DNA of 64,000 nt, taken from positions 24,492 through 88,491 of the forward strand of contig NZ_WSZK01000026.1 in NCBI RefSeq assembly GCF_009791395.1, given 5' to 3'. Made by a program: the position numbers and the translations under genes. This DNA comes from Halomarina oriensis. GTDB taxonomy: Archaea; Halobacteriota; Halobacteria; Halobacteriales; Haloarculaceae. The notes below the pieces were generated by a model. The model was not told the origin of the DNA and made no database searches. It saw only the letters and a list, made by a program, of their open reading frames with translations. This document shows, in pieces, positions 8,851-18,315 of the stretch (position 1 is the first letter of the stretch; every line of letters begins with the position of its first letter).

Positions 8851-9901
8851 GGACCTCCGTCTCGGGGTAGAAACCGACCCACGCGAACCACATCGCGTCG
8901 AACGTCGTCGTCGCGGGCAGCGGTACCGCCGACGGGGCGTACGTCCCGTCGGGGCCACGGACCCGACCGTCCGTCCACGAGAACGCTCCGGGGTCGGGTG
9001 TGTCCGGACCGGTCCGGTAGAGGTAGCCCGTGTCGAGAGTGGGGTCGGAGACGGCGAGGGACCGGCCGGCCGCGAGGACGCCACGCTCGCGGAGCGTCGC
9101 CTTGTGGACGGCGACCGACGGTCGGTCGGTGGCCTCCGACGACGGCCCTCGGGTCACGAGGAACGGCACCTTCGGCTCGAAGCGGTCGTCCTCGTGGAGC
9201 GGGGCGAACAGGGTGCCGGAACTCGCGTAGTAGCCGGTCGTCGGGTTGTACCCTCCGTACGGGTCGTCGTCGTAGTTCCGGACGTATCCGGTGTCCGTCG
9301 AGAGCACGTCGGTGTCGGGGTACGCCGTTCGCCAGCGACCCCACGTCGTCCAGACGACCGGGAACTGGCGGAGCGAGTCGCCTTCGAGCGGACCGTCGAT
9401 GGCCGTGGCGACGACCTGGGGCCACCGGCTGTCGGTGGCACGGTCGTACATCACGAGGTTGGAGTTGACGAGGTCCCCGGAGACGCCGAACGACGTGTCG
9501 CCGCGCTCGAAGCCGAGTGCGGTCCCCGTCAGCGGGCAGTAGGTGACGCTCACCGGACGCCCGCCGACGGTGTCGTTGACGATCTCGTGCCAGACGAGCA
9601 CGTCCTGCGGGTACGCGCGGGCGTCGCCATCGATTTCGACCCCGAACACGACGTCGCCGTCGTCGAGGGCCGGGGCCGTCGCGTCGACGAACCGTGGCTC
9701 GTCGATGGCCGGAATGCCGTCCTTGCCGGGGCCACCCGAGACGGTGTGTTCGCGGAGCAAGGCAGGGCTGTGAGCGAGTGGGAGCGGGGCGTCCGTCGAC
9801 GGCGGTCCCGACCCGCCCTCGGACTCGCGTCCGGCACCGAGACAGCCGGCGAGCGCCCCCAGTGCGACTCCGGTCGCCGCGAGGAACGTCCGTCGGTTCA
9901 T
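8843..9901 (-). CDS. DUF3179 domain lipoprotein
   Basis: A 352-residue exported DUF3179 protein. It has a twin-arginine N-terminus (MNRRTF) and a lipobox GALAGC, so it should be Tat-exported and lipid-anchored at Cys. DUF3179 features follow: IPAIDEPRFV, AYPQDVLVWHEIVND, the motif TYCPLTGTA and FGVSGDLVNSNLVMYD. Compared with the second copy at 14 kb, one Cys of CPLCG is replaced by Thr. The biochemical role of DUF3179 is unknown. It is followed, with overlap, by a CCGP-motif membrane protein, which suggests a two-component envelope unit. Confidence 0.9.
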   Translation of the reverse strand: MNRRTFLAATGVALGALAGCLGAGRESEGGSGPPSTDAPLPLAHSPALLREHTVSGGPGKDGIPAIDEPRFVDATAPALDDGDVVFGVEIDGDARAYPQDVLVWHEIVNDTVGGRPVSVTYCPLTGTALGFERGDTSFGVSGDLVNSNLVMYDRATDSRWPQVVATAIDGPLEGDSLRQFPVVWTTWGRWRTAYPDTDVLSTDTGYVRNYDDDPYGGYNPTTGYYASSGTLFAPLHEDDRFEPKVPFLVTRGPSSEATDRPSVAVHKATLRERGVLAAGRSLAVSDPTLDTGYLYRTGPDTPDPGAFSWTDGRVRGPDGTYAPSAVPLPATTTFDAMWFAWVGFYPETEVHA

Positions 9902-10062
9902 ATCCGCCCGGAAGCGGCCCGACGGGTTAACGCTCGACCGGACGTGCGAACGTCTCGCACAGACCGAACGGCGTCGGTATCGGGTGTGTGCCGTCGGGTG
10001 ACGATGTGTGGACCCGACACACGAGAGTAGAAGACTTATGCTACTCCATGACATACTATCGA

Positions 10063-10275
10063 ATGTCGAACGGTTCGACGACGAAAGACGAATCCCCAAC
10101 AATGAGCACACGGACGTACGACGAGTCGCGGACGGAATCGACGACGGAACCGGACTGTGTCGCCCTCGAACTGGAAGACGGGCAGGTCATCATCTACGAC
10201 CCGGAAGCGAACGGAGCGTGGATCCAGTCCGACGTCGCCTACCCTATCGAACGCACGAAGCCACAGGACGCCTGA
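10063..10275 (+). CDS. Small haloarchaeal protein (DUF7331-like)
   Basis: A 70-residue protein (57 residues if the ATG at 10102 is used). The conserved part CVALELEDGQVIIYDPEANGAWIQSD resembles a small haloarchaeal family I know as DUF7331; this assignment is from memory. The first 38 residues are Ser/Thr-rich and poorly conserved in look. A TATA-like ACTTATGC at 10034-10041 is about 26 nt before 10063 and favours the longer form. Function unknown. Confidence 0.65.
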   Translation: MSNGSTTKDESPTMSTRTYDESRTESTTEPDCVALELEDGQVIIYDPEANGAWIQSDVAYPIERTKPQDA

Positions 10276-10393
10276 ACGGCTTCGTACCGACCCTTCTCCG
10301 TTTTCGGAACCGGTGACGAGCGGTGGCGCTGGTGACGTGTCCCCGCCCGCACGAGGGCCGAAGCGCTAAGCGGGTTCCCGACGGTCCTCTGTT

Positions 10394-11854
10394 ATGACAC
10401 GTGTCGTCATCATCGGGGCCTACGGGAGCGCCGGGGTCGCCGTCGCGGACGCACTGGCCGACGAACCGGACGTCGAACTCGTCCTCGCGGACAACGGCGA
10501 CCCCGGCGGCGGCCTCTGTATCCTCCGGGGCTGTATGCCATCGAAGGACGTCTACTCCGCCGCCGCCCACCACTACCAGACGCGCGTCGACGACCGACTC
10601 CCCGGTGACCCTCCCGACGTCGACCTCGAACGGGTCGTGGCGACGAAAGACGAACACGTCTCGACGTTCGCGGCCCACCGACGGGCCGCCGTCGACGACC
10701 TCGCCGACCGCGAGAACGTCACCTTCCGCCACGAGACGGCGACGCTGACCGGCGAAGGGACGGTCCGAATCGGCGAGGAGACGGTCGACGCGGACTACGT
10801 CGTCGTCGCCACCGGTTCGACCGCGAACGTCCCCGACCTCCCCGGACTCGACTCGGTTCCCTACCGGACCAGCGCGGACGTGCTCGACGCGACCGAGTTC
10901 GGCGACTCGGCGCTCGTGATGGGCTTTGGCTACATCGGCCTGGAGATGGTGCCGTATCTCTCGGAGGTCGGCGGGATGGACGTCACCGTCGTCGAACACG
11001 ACGAGCGACCGCTCGACGAGGCTGACGCCCCCTTCGGCGACGAACTGCTCGACATGTACCGCGAGGAGTTCGACGTCGACGTCCTGACGAACGCGTACGA
11101 GCAGTCGGTCGCTCCCGTGGGGACCGGCGACACCGACGAGGCGGGAACCGCCGACCCGACGGACGAGGGCGTCCGTCTCACCTACGAACAGGGCGGTGAG
11201 GAGCGGCAGGTCGAGGCCGACGAACTGTACCTGTTCACGGGCCGTCGCCCCGCCCTCGACGGACTCGGCCTGGACGCGTGGGGTGTCGGAACCGACGACG
11301 AGTGGGTCGGTGCGACGATGCAGGCACGCGACGACGAGCGGGTGTTCGTCGTGGGCGACGCGAACGGCCGTGAACCCATCCTCCACGTCGCCAAGGAACA
11401 GGCGCAGGTCGCCGCCGCGAACGTCCTGCGCCACCGTGACGGTGAGTCGCTCGTCGAGTACCACAACACCCACCACCACGTCGTCTTCTCGGGGCTGTCG
11501 GTCTACCCCTACGCCCGCGTCGGCCACTCCGAGACGTCGGCGGCCGAAGCGGGTCTCGACGCGTTCAGCGTCACCCGCGAGGCGAGTTCCGACGGCGTCT
11601 TCAAGACCAAGGACACACCACGAGGCCTCGCTCGCCTCGTCGTCGGCGAGGACGGGACGGTGCTGGGCTACCAGGGCCTGCACTACCACGCGGACGTGAT
11701 GGCGAAGACGATGCAGGTGGTCGTCGAGGGAGGCCTCGACGTCCGGACGGTTCCCGACCGCGCCTACCACCCCACGACACCGGAGATCCTGGACGGCCTG
11801 TTCCGCGAAGCGAAAGAAGAACTCGACGTACCGGACCCGACCGAACCGATCTGA
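10394..11854 (+). CDS. Lipoamide dehydrogenase/MerA-like flavin disulfide oxidoreductase
   Basis: A 486-residue class I pyridine-nucleotide-disulfide oxidoreductase. The redox pair is present (GLCILRGCMPSK, C-x4-C). A second dinucleotide fold follows (GFGYIGLEM), then the FAD-binding GDANG segment and a C-terminal HPTTPE that retains the catalytic His-Glu dyad. The N-terminal FAD motif is atypical: GAYGSAG instead of GxGxxG. No 2-oxoacid dehydrogenase genes are adjacent, so it may be a stand-alone enzyme rather than the E3 of a complex. The glycine cleavage system in this window needs an L protein and this is one candidate, but its divergence argues for caution. Confidence 0.82.
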   Translation: MTRVVIIGAYGSAGVAVADALADEPDVELVLADNGDPGGGLCILRGCMPSKDVYSAAAHHYQTRVDDRLPGDPPDVDLERVVATKDEHVSTFAAHRRAAVDDLADRENVTFRHETATLTGEGTVRIGEETVDADYVVVATGSTANVPDLPGLDSVPYRTSADVLDATEFGDSALVMGFGYIGLEMVPYLSEVGGMDVTVVEHDERPLDEADAPFGDELLDMYREEFDVDVLTNAYEQSVAPVGTGDTDEAGTADPTDEGVRLTYEQGGEERQVEADELYLFTGRRPALDGLGLDAWGVGTDDEWVGATMQARDDERVFVVGDANGREPILHVAKEQAQVAAANVLRHRDGESLVEYHNTHHHVVFSGLSVYPYARVGHSETSAAEAGLDAFSVTREASSDGVFKTKDTPRGLARLVVGEDGTVLGYQGLHYHADVMAKTMQVVVEGGLDVRTVPDRAYHPTTPEILDGLFREAKEELDVPDPTEPI

Positions 11855-11870
11855 AGTTCGCGCCGCGCGG

Positions 11871-12395
11871 TCAGTGGTCGACGTGGCCCGCTTCGACCGG
11901 TCGGCGGTCGTCGCCGGGGTCGTCCTCGCTCCCCGTGGCGGTCGTGCCGTCGAGTTCGGCGAGTCGGTCGAGGACGCCGACGAGTTCGCCCGCGTCGGGG
12001 TCGCGAGACGGTGCGAGGGAGACCAGTTCGTCGTCGACGAACTCCGCGAGCGCGATTTCGGGGAAGCGAACTTCGGTCCACGACTCGTCGGTGATGGCGC
12101 ACTCACACTCCACCTCGCGGTAGATGCCGTCGAGCGAGTAGCCGTCGCGCTCCGCCCACCGCTCGATGCGTGCGAGTCGGTCCTGGACGTGCCGACCGTC
12201 GGCGGTTCGAGCGGTCGCCGAGGCGTGCCGGATGCGGTCGCCCCAGACGCGCACGTCGTACGCCCCGATGACTCCAGCGTCGAGGAGGTCGTCGAGTCGA
12301 CGGACGACGGTGTCCTGCTGGCGATGCGTTCCACCCGGTGCGAGCGACCGAACGTACAGTTCGACGCGTCGCTCGCCGCTGTTGGTTGCTCCCAT
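11871..12395 (-). CDS. Conserved haloarchaeal protein, HTH-like
   Basis: A 174-residue soluble protein. The N-terminal half (ERRVELYVRSLAPGGTHRQQD, then VVRRLDDLLDAGVI) has the look of a haloarchaeal family usually annotated as HTH-domain proteins. The C-terminal third is Asp-rich. The start at 12395 (MGATNS) matches how such proteins begin. A DNA-binding or regulatory role is only an inference. Confidence 0.68.
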   Translation of the reverse strand: MGATNSGERRVELYVRSLAPGGTHRQQDTVVRRLDDLLDAGVIGAYDVRVWGDRIRHASATARTADGRHVQDRLARIERWAERDGYSLDGIYREVECECAITDESWTEVRFPEIALAEFVDDELVSLAPSRDPDAGELVGVLDRLAELDGTTATGSEDDPGDDRRPVEAGHVDH

Positions 12396-12498
12396 ACTGT
12401 CCCTACTATGGCGACGAGTTGCATCGAACAAGAACTTTTCTCAGCGTGACGTGACTGACGAGCGAGACGTTATCTCCGTGCGACGCCGACACACGGTG

Positions 12499-12615
12499 AT
12501 GACGGACGACTCGAACGAGACGACGGACGAGCACGCGTGTACGGCCTGCGAACGGACGTTCGAGAGCTCTGTGGCCCTCGAGAGACACGTCCACGACGTG
12601 GGACTCGTCGACTGA
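12499..12615 (+). CDS. Very small C2H2-like zinc-finger protein
   Basis: A 38-residue protein with the pattern C-x2-C-x12-H-x1-H (CTACERTF, then ERHVH). This is a C2H2 finger with an unusually short His spacing. The frame uses normal haloarchaeal codons and starts with ATG 18 codons before the first Cys. Single-finger microproteins of this kind are common in haloarchaea; function is unknown. Confidence 0.6.
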   Translation: MTDDSNETTDEHACTACERTFESSVALERHVHDVGLVD

Positions 12616-12668
12616 GTGACACCGACCGCCCGAACGCACCGCCCGAACGCGTCGGCCACGTGGTCGGA

Positions 12669-13352
12669 CTACCCGCCGAGCAGTCGGTCGGCGAACGCGC
12701 GAATCGACGGCACTTCGAGCGTCGGCTCCCCGTCGAACGGCTCCCACGGCCCGTTCTCGCGGTTCAGCCAGACGCCCTGTAGCCCGGCGTGGGTCGCTCC
12801 CTGCACGTCCAGCCACAGCGCGCTCACGTGAGTCAGTTCCTCGGTCGGTTCGCCCACCTGCTCGGCCGCGTACTCGTACAGTTCCGCGGCGGGTTTGAAC
12901 GTCTCCACTTCGTGAGCGCTGACGACGCCGTCGAGCAGGTCCCCGATACCGGCGTGTTCGACCATCGAGTCGAGCATCTCGGGGTTCCCGTTCGAGACGA
13001 CGTGACACGGGTAGCCCGCGTCGTGCAGGCGCTCGATGCTCTCGCGGACGTCCTCGAACACGTCGAGTTCGTGGTAGGTGGCGAGGATGTCGTCGCGCTC
13101 CGCCTCGCTCACGTCGACGTCGTGGACGTCGAGGGCGTAGGTCAGGGCGTCGCGGTTCATCTCGTAGAACGGCTGGTAGGCGTCGACGTGGTTGGCGACG
13201 AGCGTGTACTCCAGCGAGCGCGCACGCCACAGTCGGGAGACGGGCGTCGGGTCGTCGACCCGGTCGGCGAGCGCCTGCTCGACCGAATCGACGTCGACGA
13301 GCGTGCTGTAGGAGTCGAACGTGACGGCGCTGACGCGGTCGGCGTCGAACAT
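12669..13352 (-). CDS. Haloacid dehalogenase type II family hydrolase
   Basis: A 227-residue HAD-superfamily protein. Motif I is FDSYSTLVD (nucleophile Asp near residue 13), motif II is VVSNGNPEML, and the K of motif III lies in ETFKPAAELY. ALWLDVQGATHAG provides the acidic motif IV, and WLNR follows as in 2-haloacid dehalogenases. Length and cap size match type II L-2-haloacid dehalogenases, but many relatives have other substrates. The start at 13352 gives the normal N-terminus. Confidence 0.87.
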   Translation of the reverse strand: MFDADRVSAVTFDSYSTLVDVDSVEQALADRVDDPTPVSRLWRARSLEYTLVANHVDAYQPFYEMNRDALTYALDVHDVDVSEAERDDILATYHELDVFEDVRESIERLHDAGYPCHVVSNGNPEMLDSMVEHAGIGDLLDGVVSAHEVETFKPAAELYEYAAEQVGEPTEELTHVSALWLDVQGATHAGLQGVWLNRENGPWEPFDGEPTLEVPSIRAFADRLLGG

Positions 13353-13497
13353 ACGCGGACCACGGAGGCGAGGGGGATAGCTGTGCGGTCCGTCTGGCCC
13401 GAATCGCTCGTACCCCACGGGACGAGGCCGCGCGGACACCTCCGTCCTCGTTTCGTCCATCGGTGATTACTTGTCGACTGTCGTGGGAGTCGACGGT

Positions 13498-13953
13498 ATG
13501 ACCCGGACACGGAACGAGCCGTGGGCGTGGCTGTTCGGCCGGGACCGCCGTGTCACCGACCGGTTCCTCCTCGTGGTCGGAGCCGTGTACCTCGCGGTCG
13601 TCCTGTCGTCGCACGGTCTCGGAAGCGCGCCGACCGAACCGTTCCGCTCGTGGCGCTACTCACAGGGCGTGGTCGTCGCCGCAGTCGTCAGCGTGAGCGG
13701 ACTCCACGGCTATCTCAACGACGGGCTCGTCACGGGCGTCGCACTCGCGTACGTCCTGCTGGTCGGCGTCGGTGCCGCGGGACTGGTTCGTGTCGGCGTC
13801 TCCCCCGAGTCGGGAGCGAACGCCTACGTCTACGTGCTGCTGGTTCTGCCGTTCGCGTTCGCGGCGGTGCTCGGGACCGCCGGATTCGTCGTCGGTGCTG
13901 GTGGCAGGCGACTCCTGAGGCGGGGTCGGGAGCAATCGCCCCCGTCACGGTGA
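13498..13953 (+). CDS. Hypothetical four-helix membrane protein
   Basis: A 151-residue integral membrane protein with hydrophobic segments near residues 25-42, 57-75, 82-100 and 110-135. N- and C-termini are Arg-rich and probably cytoplasmic. No recognisable domain. It is divergent from the HAD gene and upstream of the DUF3179 pseudogene. Confidence 0.68.
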   Translation: MTRTRNEPWAWLFGRDRRVTDRFLLVVGAVYLAVVLSSHGLGSAPTEPFRSWRYSQGVVVAAVVSVSGLHGYLNDGLVTGVALAYVLLVGVGAAGLVRVGVSPESGANAYVYVLLVLPFAFAAVLGTAGFVVGAGGRRLLRRGREQSPPSR

Positions 13954-14031
13954 CGACGGCGACCCCGAGAGTGTGTCCGCTCCTCGCCAACCCGAGGGGA
14001 GGGTTTTACTCGGGGCGCTCGTCATCCCGAC

Positions 14032-15037
14032 ATGGACGTCAGACAGGTCGTCCCACGCGACGCCATCCCGAGCGTCGACGACCCGACCTACGAAGCGACG
14101 TACGACGGCGACAGCGACGACGAGGTCATCGTCGTCGAGGGGGCCCCGACTCGCGCGTACCCGGTTCGCTACCTCCACTACCACGAAATCGTCAACAGCG
14201 AGGTCGAACGCGACGACGAGCGCGTCCCCATCGCCGTCACGTGGTGTCCGCTCTGTGGCAGTGCCGTCGTCTACGACCGCCGGGTCGAGACCGACGACGG
14301 GGTCCGCGAACTCACCTTCGGCGTCTCGGGGAAACTCGCCGACGACGACCTGGTGATGTACGACCGCGAGACGGAGTCGGAGTGGAAACAGTCGCTCGGG
14401 ACGGCCATCGCCGGGCCACTGGCGGGAACCGACCTCGACGTGCTGCCCGCCGCGCTCGTGTCGTTCGAGCGGTTCGCCGCGGAGTACGCGCTCGACGACG
14501 GAGCGGACGTCGGGGACGGCCGCCCACGCGGCGAGGTGCTGGCCCCACCGGGTGGGGCGAGCGAGGCCGCGAGCGACGGCGACGACCCGGCCCCCATCGA
14601 CTACGACACGGGACCGTACGAGCGCTACTTCGAGGTGGACGGCTTCGGACTGGCCGCCCACCGAGAGACCGGTTCGGGCCGCGAGTGGGGCCGCGAGGAC
14701 CTGGCACCCAAAGCCGTCGTCCTCGGACTGGAACGCGACGGGGAGGCCCTCGGGTTCTCAGAGGGTCGCGTCGAGACGGCCGGTGGCGTCGTGCAGGCCA
14801 CCGTCGGCGACGAGTCGGTCGTCGTGTTCGCCAGCGAGGGACTCCACGCGTTCGCGGACCCCGGCTACGCGTTCACGGTCGACGATGACGGTCGGGTCAC
14901 GGCCGACGGGACGACCTGGAACCCCACGACGGGGGGACGCCGAGGACGGGCGGCGACTGGACCGACTCCCGGCCCGACGGCTGTTCGCGTTCACCTGGCA
15001 GGACGACCACGGTGCGGACGCGTTCTGGTCGGGATGA
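14032..15037 (+). pseudogene. DUF3179 protein, frameshifted near its C-terminus
   Basis: A second DUF3179 gene, cytosolic in form (no signal peptide or lipobox). Motifs include IPSVDDPTY, the YHEIVNSEV segment, TWCPLCGSAVVYD with the full CPLCG motif, and FGVSGKLADDDLVMYD. Up to base 14931 the frame reads normally to TTWNPTTG. After a run of six G (14931-14936) the frame carries on as Arg/Pro-rich non-family sequence to 15243. Dropping one G restores a family-like end (DGRRLDRLPARRLFAFTW, then QDDHGADAFW) and a stop at 15035-15037. It is either a real single-base insertion or a homopolymer sequence error. Called as a frameshifted gene. Confidence 0.82.
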
Positions 15038-15105
15038 ACGGCGTGCGGGGTCGGAGGACGGACCCTGCGTCGCCACGCGCGACGGACCGAGGGAGAGTCC
15101 CGCGT

Positions 15106-15249
15106 TCAGAAGGGGTTGACGTTGTGGTCGCCACAGACCGGGCAGACGGGTCCCTCGGTGGCCTCCGACTCGAACACCTCTCTACACGCCGAGCACTGAT
15201 AGCGCGGCGTCGGCTCGCTTCCTCTCATGACGCGACTGAGTAGTCCCAT
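15106..15249 (-). CDS. Small zinc-ribbon protein
   Basis: A 47-residue protein with two zinc knuckles (YQCSAC and CPVCG) separated by about 17 residues, ending in DHNVNPF. ATG at 15249. It is transcribed against the frameshifted tail of the DUF3179 gene, which is further reason to regard that tail as spurious. Function unknown. Confidence 0.7.
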   Translation of the reverse strand: MGLLSRVMRGSEPTPRYQCSACREVFESEATEGPVCPVCGDHNVNPF

Positions 15250-15381
15250 GGTGCACCGACAGGTAGGTGACGAGGTGTGATAACGAGCCACGACCGTTGC
15301 GGTCGCGTTGCGACGGTTGCGACGGTTTCGGGCCGGGAACCGACCCGTTCCGTGACCGACTGAAGAGGTGACGCGTCGCCG

Positions 15382-16803
15382 CTACTGCTCGTCCGCGTCC
15401 AGCGCCTGCCACGAGAGCCGTGGCGAGCGTGCTGCGGACACCTGGTCGATACGACGTGCGGCGGTGTTCTCGGGTGCGCGTTCGATGGTGTCGACGTCCT
15501 CGTTCGCCACGGCGTCGAACGCGGTGGCGAGCTGGTCGAGCGACCGCCGGTTCTCGACTTCGGTCGGTTCGGTCATCAGCGCCTCGGAGACGGCCTCGGG
15601 CCACTTCGTCGTCGGCGGGTGGACGCCGTAGTCGAGCATCCGCTTGGCGACGTCGGCGGCGTCCTCGTCGGCGCTGGCGACGAACTCGTGGTGGAACGGC
15701 CCGAACGGGATGTCGTAGTCGATCTGTGAGGCGAGGTAGTTGGCGTTGAGGACGGCCTTCGCCGAGGCGTCCGAGAGGCCGACGTCGCCCAGCCGGGCGA
15801 TGTAGGCGTAGGCGCGGACGAGCACCAGCCAGTTCCCGCCGTAGCCGTGGACCTTCCCGATGGAGTGCTCGGGGGCGTACTCCTCGAACCCGCCGTTGGT
15901 CTCGCGGACGTGCGGGTCCGGCAGGAACGCGGCGAGTTCGTCTGTGACGCCGACCGGGCCGGCACCGGGGCCGCCGCCGCCGTGGGGCGTGGCGAACGTC
16001 TTGTGGACGTTGTAGTGCATGATGTCGAAGCCCATGTCACCGGGACGGGCACGGCCGAGCAGCGCGTTCAGGTTCGCGCCGTCGTAGTAGAGCAGGCCAC
16101 CGGCGTCGTGGACGAGGTCCGCGATGGCCTCGATGTCGCGCTCGAACAGGCCCAGCGTGTTGGGGTTGGTGAGCATCAGCGCCGCTGTGTCCTCGCTGAC
16201 GGCGGCTTCCAGTGCCTCTACGTCGACGCGGCCGTCCTCCGCGCCGGGGAGCGTGACCACGTCGTAGCCCGCCATCGCCGCCGTGGCGAAGTTCGTCCCG
16301 TGTGCGGAGTCGGGGACGACGACCTCCGAGCGCTCGTCGCCGCGCGACTGGTGGTAGGCCTTGGCGACGAGGATGCCCGTGAACTCGCCGGCCGCGCCGG
16401 CGGGCGGTTGGAGCGTCACCGCGTCCATCCCACCGATACGCCCGAGCACGTCCTGCAGGTGATAGCGCAGTTCGAGCGTCCCCTGGCGGGTGCTGGCCGG
16501 ACGGTCGGGGTGGGTCGCAGCCTTCGGGTGCCCCGCCACGTCGTCGGTGAACTTCGGGTTGTACTTCATCGTACACGACCCGAGCGGGAACGGCCCCGTC
16601 TCGACGCCGTAGTTCATCTGCGAGAGCCGTGTGTAGTGACGGGCGAGTTCGGGTTCCGACAGGTCGGGGAGTTCGACCGAGTCGCGGGTGAGGTGGTCGG
16701 GGAGGTCCGAGTCGACCTCGACCTCGCGGGTGTGCTTCTCCGAGAGCAGCGGTTCGTACAGTTCCTCCGAGTCGTCGGTCCAGCGTGCTTGCTCGTACTT
16801 CAT
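15382..16803 (-). CDS. gcvPB: Glycine dehydrogenase (decarboxylating) subunit 2
   Basis: The 473-residue C-terminal-type subunit of the two-part P protein of the glycine cleavage system. P protein decarboxylates glycine and passes the aminomethyl group to lipoyl-GcvH. The PLP lysine is near residue 268 in [16 protein letters not shown], and the family motifs [19 protein letters not shown] and [10 protein letters not shown] are intact. The start overlaps the stop of gcvPA by 4 nt (ATGA), so the two are translationally coupled. T and H proteins are encoded at 28.9-30.4 kb. Confidence 0.97.
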   Translation of the reverse strand: MKYEQARWTDDSEELYEPLLSEKHTREVEVDSDLPDHLTRDSVELPDLSEPELARHYTRLSQMNYGVETGPFPLGSCTMKYNPKFTDDVAGHPKAATHPDRPASTRQGTLELRYHLQDVLGRIGGMDAVTLQPPAGAAGEFTGILVAKAYHQSRGDERSEVVVPDSAHGTNFATAAMAGYDVVTLPGAEDGRVDVEALEAAVSEDTAALMLTNPNTLGLFERDIEAIADLVHDAGGLLYYDGANLNALLGRARPGDMGFDIMHYNVHKTFATPHGGGGPGAGPVGVTDELAAFLPDPHVRETNGGFEEYAPEHSIGKVHGYGGNWLVLVRAYAYIARLGDVGLSDASAKAVLNANYLASQIDYDIPFGPFHHEFVASADEDAADVAKRMLDYGVHPPTTKWPEAVSEALMTEPTEVENRRSLDQLATAFDAVANEDVDTIERAPENTAARRIDQVSAARSPRLSWQALDADEQ

Positions 16804-18137
16804 GCGACGTCCTCCAGTGCTTCGACCAGCGCATCGCGCTGCGTGTCGTTGCGTTCGGTCGTACAGAGCTGAATCCGGTGCTCGCCGACGACGTGGACGG
16901 CGAACCCCTCGTCGGCGAGGTCCGAGGCGACGGCCGCCGCTGGCTGGTCGGTGTGGGCGACGAACTCCCGGAAGTGGTGGCGGTCGTAGACGGGTGCGCG
17001 CATCCCGCTGATGTCGTCGACGCGTTCGGCGAGGGCCGCCGCGGCCGTCACGCAGTCGTCGGCCAGGTCGACCAGCCCCTCCGGACCGAGCGACGCCGCG
17101 TGGATGGCCGTCCGCAGGGCGACCCACGCCTGGTTCGTACAGATGTTCGAGGTGGCGCGTTCCCGGCGGATGTGCTGTTCGCGCGTCTGGAGCGTCAGCG
17201 TGTACGCACGCATTCCCGCCGAGTCCTCGCTGGCCCCGACGAGTCGCCCCGGAACCTGCCGGAGGAACGACTCGTCGCAGGCGAACAGCCCCATGCCCAT
17301 CCCGTCGGCGTAGCCGACGCCGAGCGAAGCGGCCTCGCCGACGACGACGTCCGCGCCGACGCTCGCGGGTTCCTGCAGGAGCGCGAGCGCGACGATGTCC
17401 GTCCCGAGACAGAACAGCGCGTCGTGGTCGTCGGTCAGGTCACCGAGGTCCGCGAGGCGTTCTTCGATGGTCCCGGCGAGCGTCGGGTTCTCGGCGTAGA
17501 CCATGGCGACGTCCTCGTCCATCCGCTCGCGGAGGGCGTCGACGTCGACGTTCCCGTCGTCCATCGGGTAGGACTCGACGCGGAGGTCCGAGCCGTCGAC
17601 GTAGTTCTCCAGCGTGCCGCGACGCCCCTCGTGGAGCAACTCGGGGACGAGCACGACGGCCCCCGAGACGCTGCGGACGCGAGTGGCGAGCGTCGCCGCC
17701 TCGCCGAGTGCGGTGGCGGCGTCGTACATCGAGCAGTTCGCCACGTCGAGACCCGTCAGTTCGACGAGCATCGACTGGTACTCGAACAGCGCCTGCAGGA
17801 AGCCCTGAGCGACCTCCGGCTGGTACTGCGTGTAGCTGGTGAGGAACTCCGAACGGTGGGAGATAGCGTCGACCAGCGAGGGGACGTAGTGGTCGTAGTG
17901 GCCGCGGCCGAGGAACTCGACGACGTCCTCGTTGCGCGAGAGGACCGTCTCGAGGTGGCGACGCGTGTCGCGTTCACTGCGTGCGGGGATGTCGAACGAC
18001 CCGTCGAAGCGGACGGCCTCGGGGATGTCGAACAGGTCCTCCTCGCTGTCGACACCCAGTACGTCGAGCATCGCGGCCGTCTCGCTCGGCGTGTGCGGGG
18101 CGAAGGGACTGCCGTCGGGGGTGTGTTCACTACTCAT
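16800..18137 (-). CDS. gcvPA: Glycine dehydrogenase (decarboxylating) subunit 1
   Basis: The 445-residue N-terminal-type subunit of the split P protein; it pairs with GcvPB to decarboxylate glycine. Family motifs include the N-terminal [28 protein letters not shown], the [20 protein letters not shown] block, and NICTNQAW near the C-terminus. First gene of the gcvPA-gcvPB operon. A TATA-like GTATGATAT on the minus strand (18204-18212) lies about 70 nt upstream, implying a leader of about 45 nt, unlike the leaderless neighbours. Confidence 0.97.
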   Translation of the reverse strand: MSSEHTPDGSPFAPHTPSETAAMLDVLGVDSEEDLFDIPEAVRFDGSFDIPARSERDTRRHLETVLSRNEDVVEFLGRGHYDHYVPSLVDAISHRSEFLTSYTQYQPEVAQGFLQALFEYQSMLVELTGLDVANCSMYDAATALGEAATLATRVRSVSGAVVLVPELLHEGRRGTLENYVDGSDLRVESYPMDDGNVDVDALRERMDEDVAMVYAENPTLAGTIEERLADLGDLTDDHDALFCLGTDIVALALLQEPASVGADVVVGEAASLGVGYADGMGMGLFACDESFLRQVPGRLVGASEDSAGMRAYTLTLQTREQHIRRERATSNICTNQAWVALRTAIHAASLGPEGLVDLADDCVTAAAALAERVDDISGMRAPVYDRHHFREFVAHTDQPAAAVASDLADEGFAVHVVGEHRIQLCTTERNDTQRDALVEALEDVA

Positions 18138-18315
18138 GGTGTTGGAGAATCGGGCGTCCGTCGGCGGGACATCTGATGGGAGACACTACCGGGACGGTGC
18201 ATATCATACTCTCGGTTAGCGTCCACGACCGGCCCGACGATGCGCGTTCGTGGATATCCCCGTCCGGAGCGCGTCCACGGAGGAGCGAGCGACGGCGGCC
18301 GGGTGCGGCGTGTCG

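Noticed and set aside
10244..12424. 726-residue minus-strand open frame across the flavoprotein gene
   Set aside because: Shadow of the third codon position in a high-GC gene; no recognisable motif, whereas the plus strand encodes a clear oxidoreductase.
15038..15243. C-terminal extension of the DUF3179 frame
   Set aside because: Not family-like, overlaps an antisense zinc-ribbon gene, and disappears when one G of the G6 run is removed.
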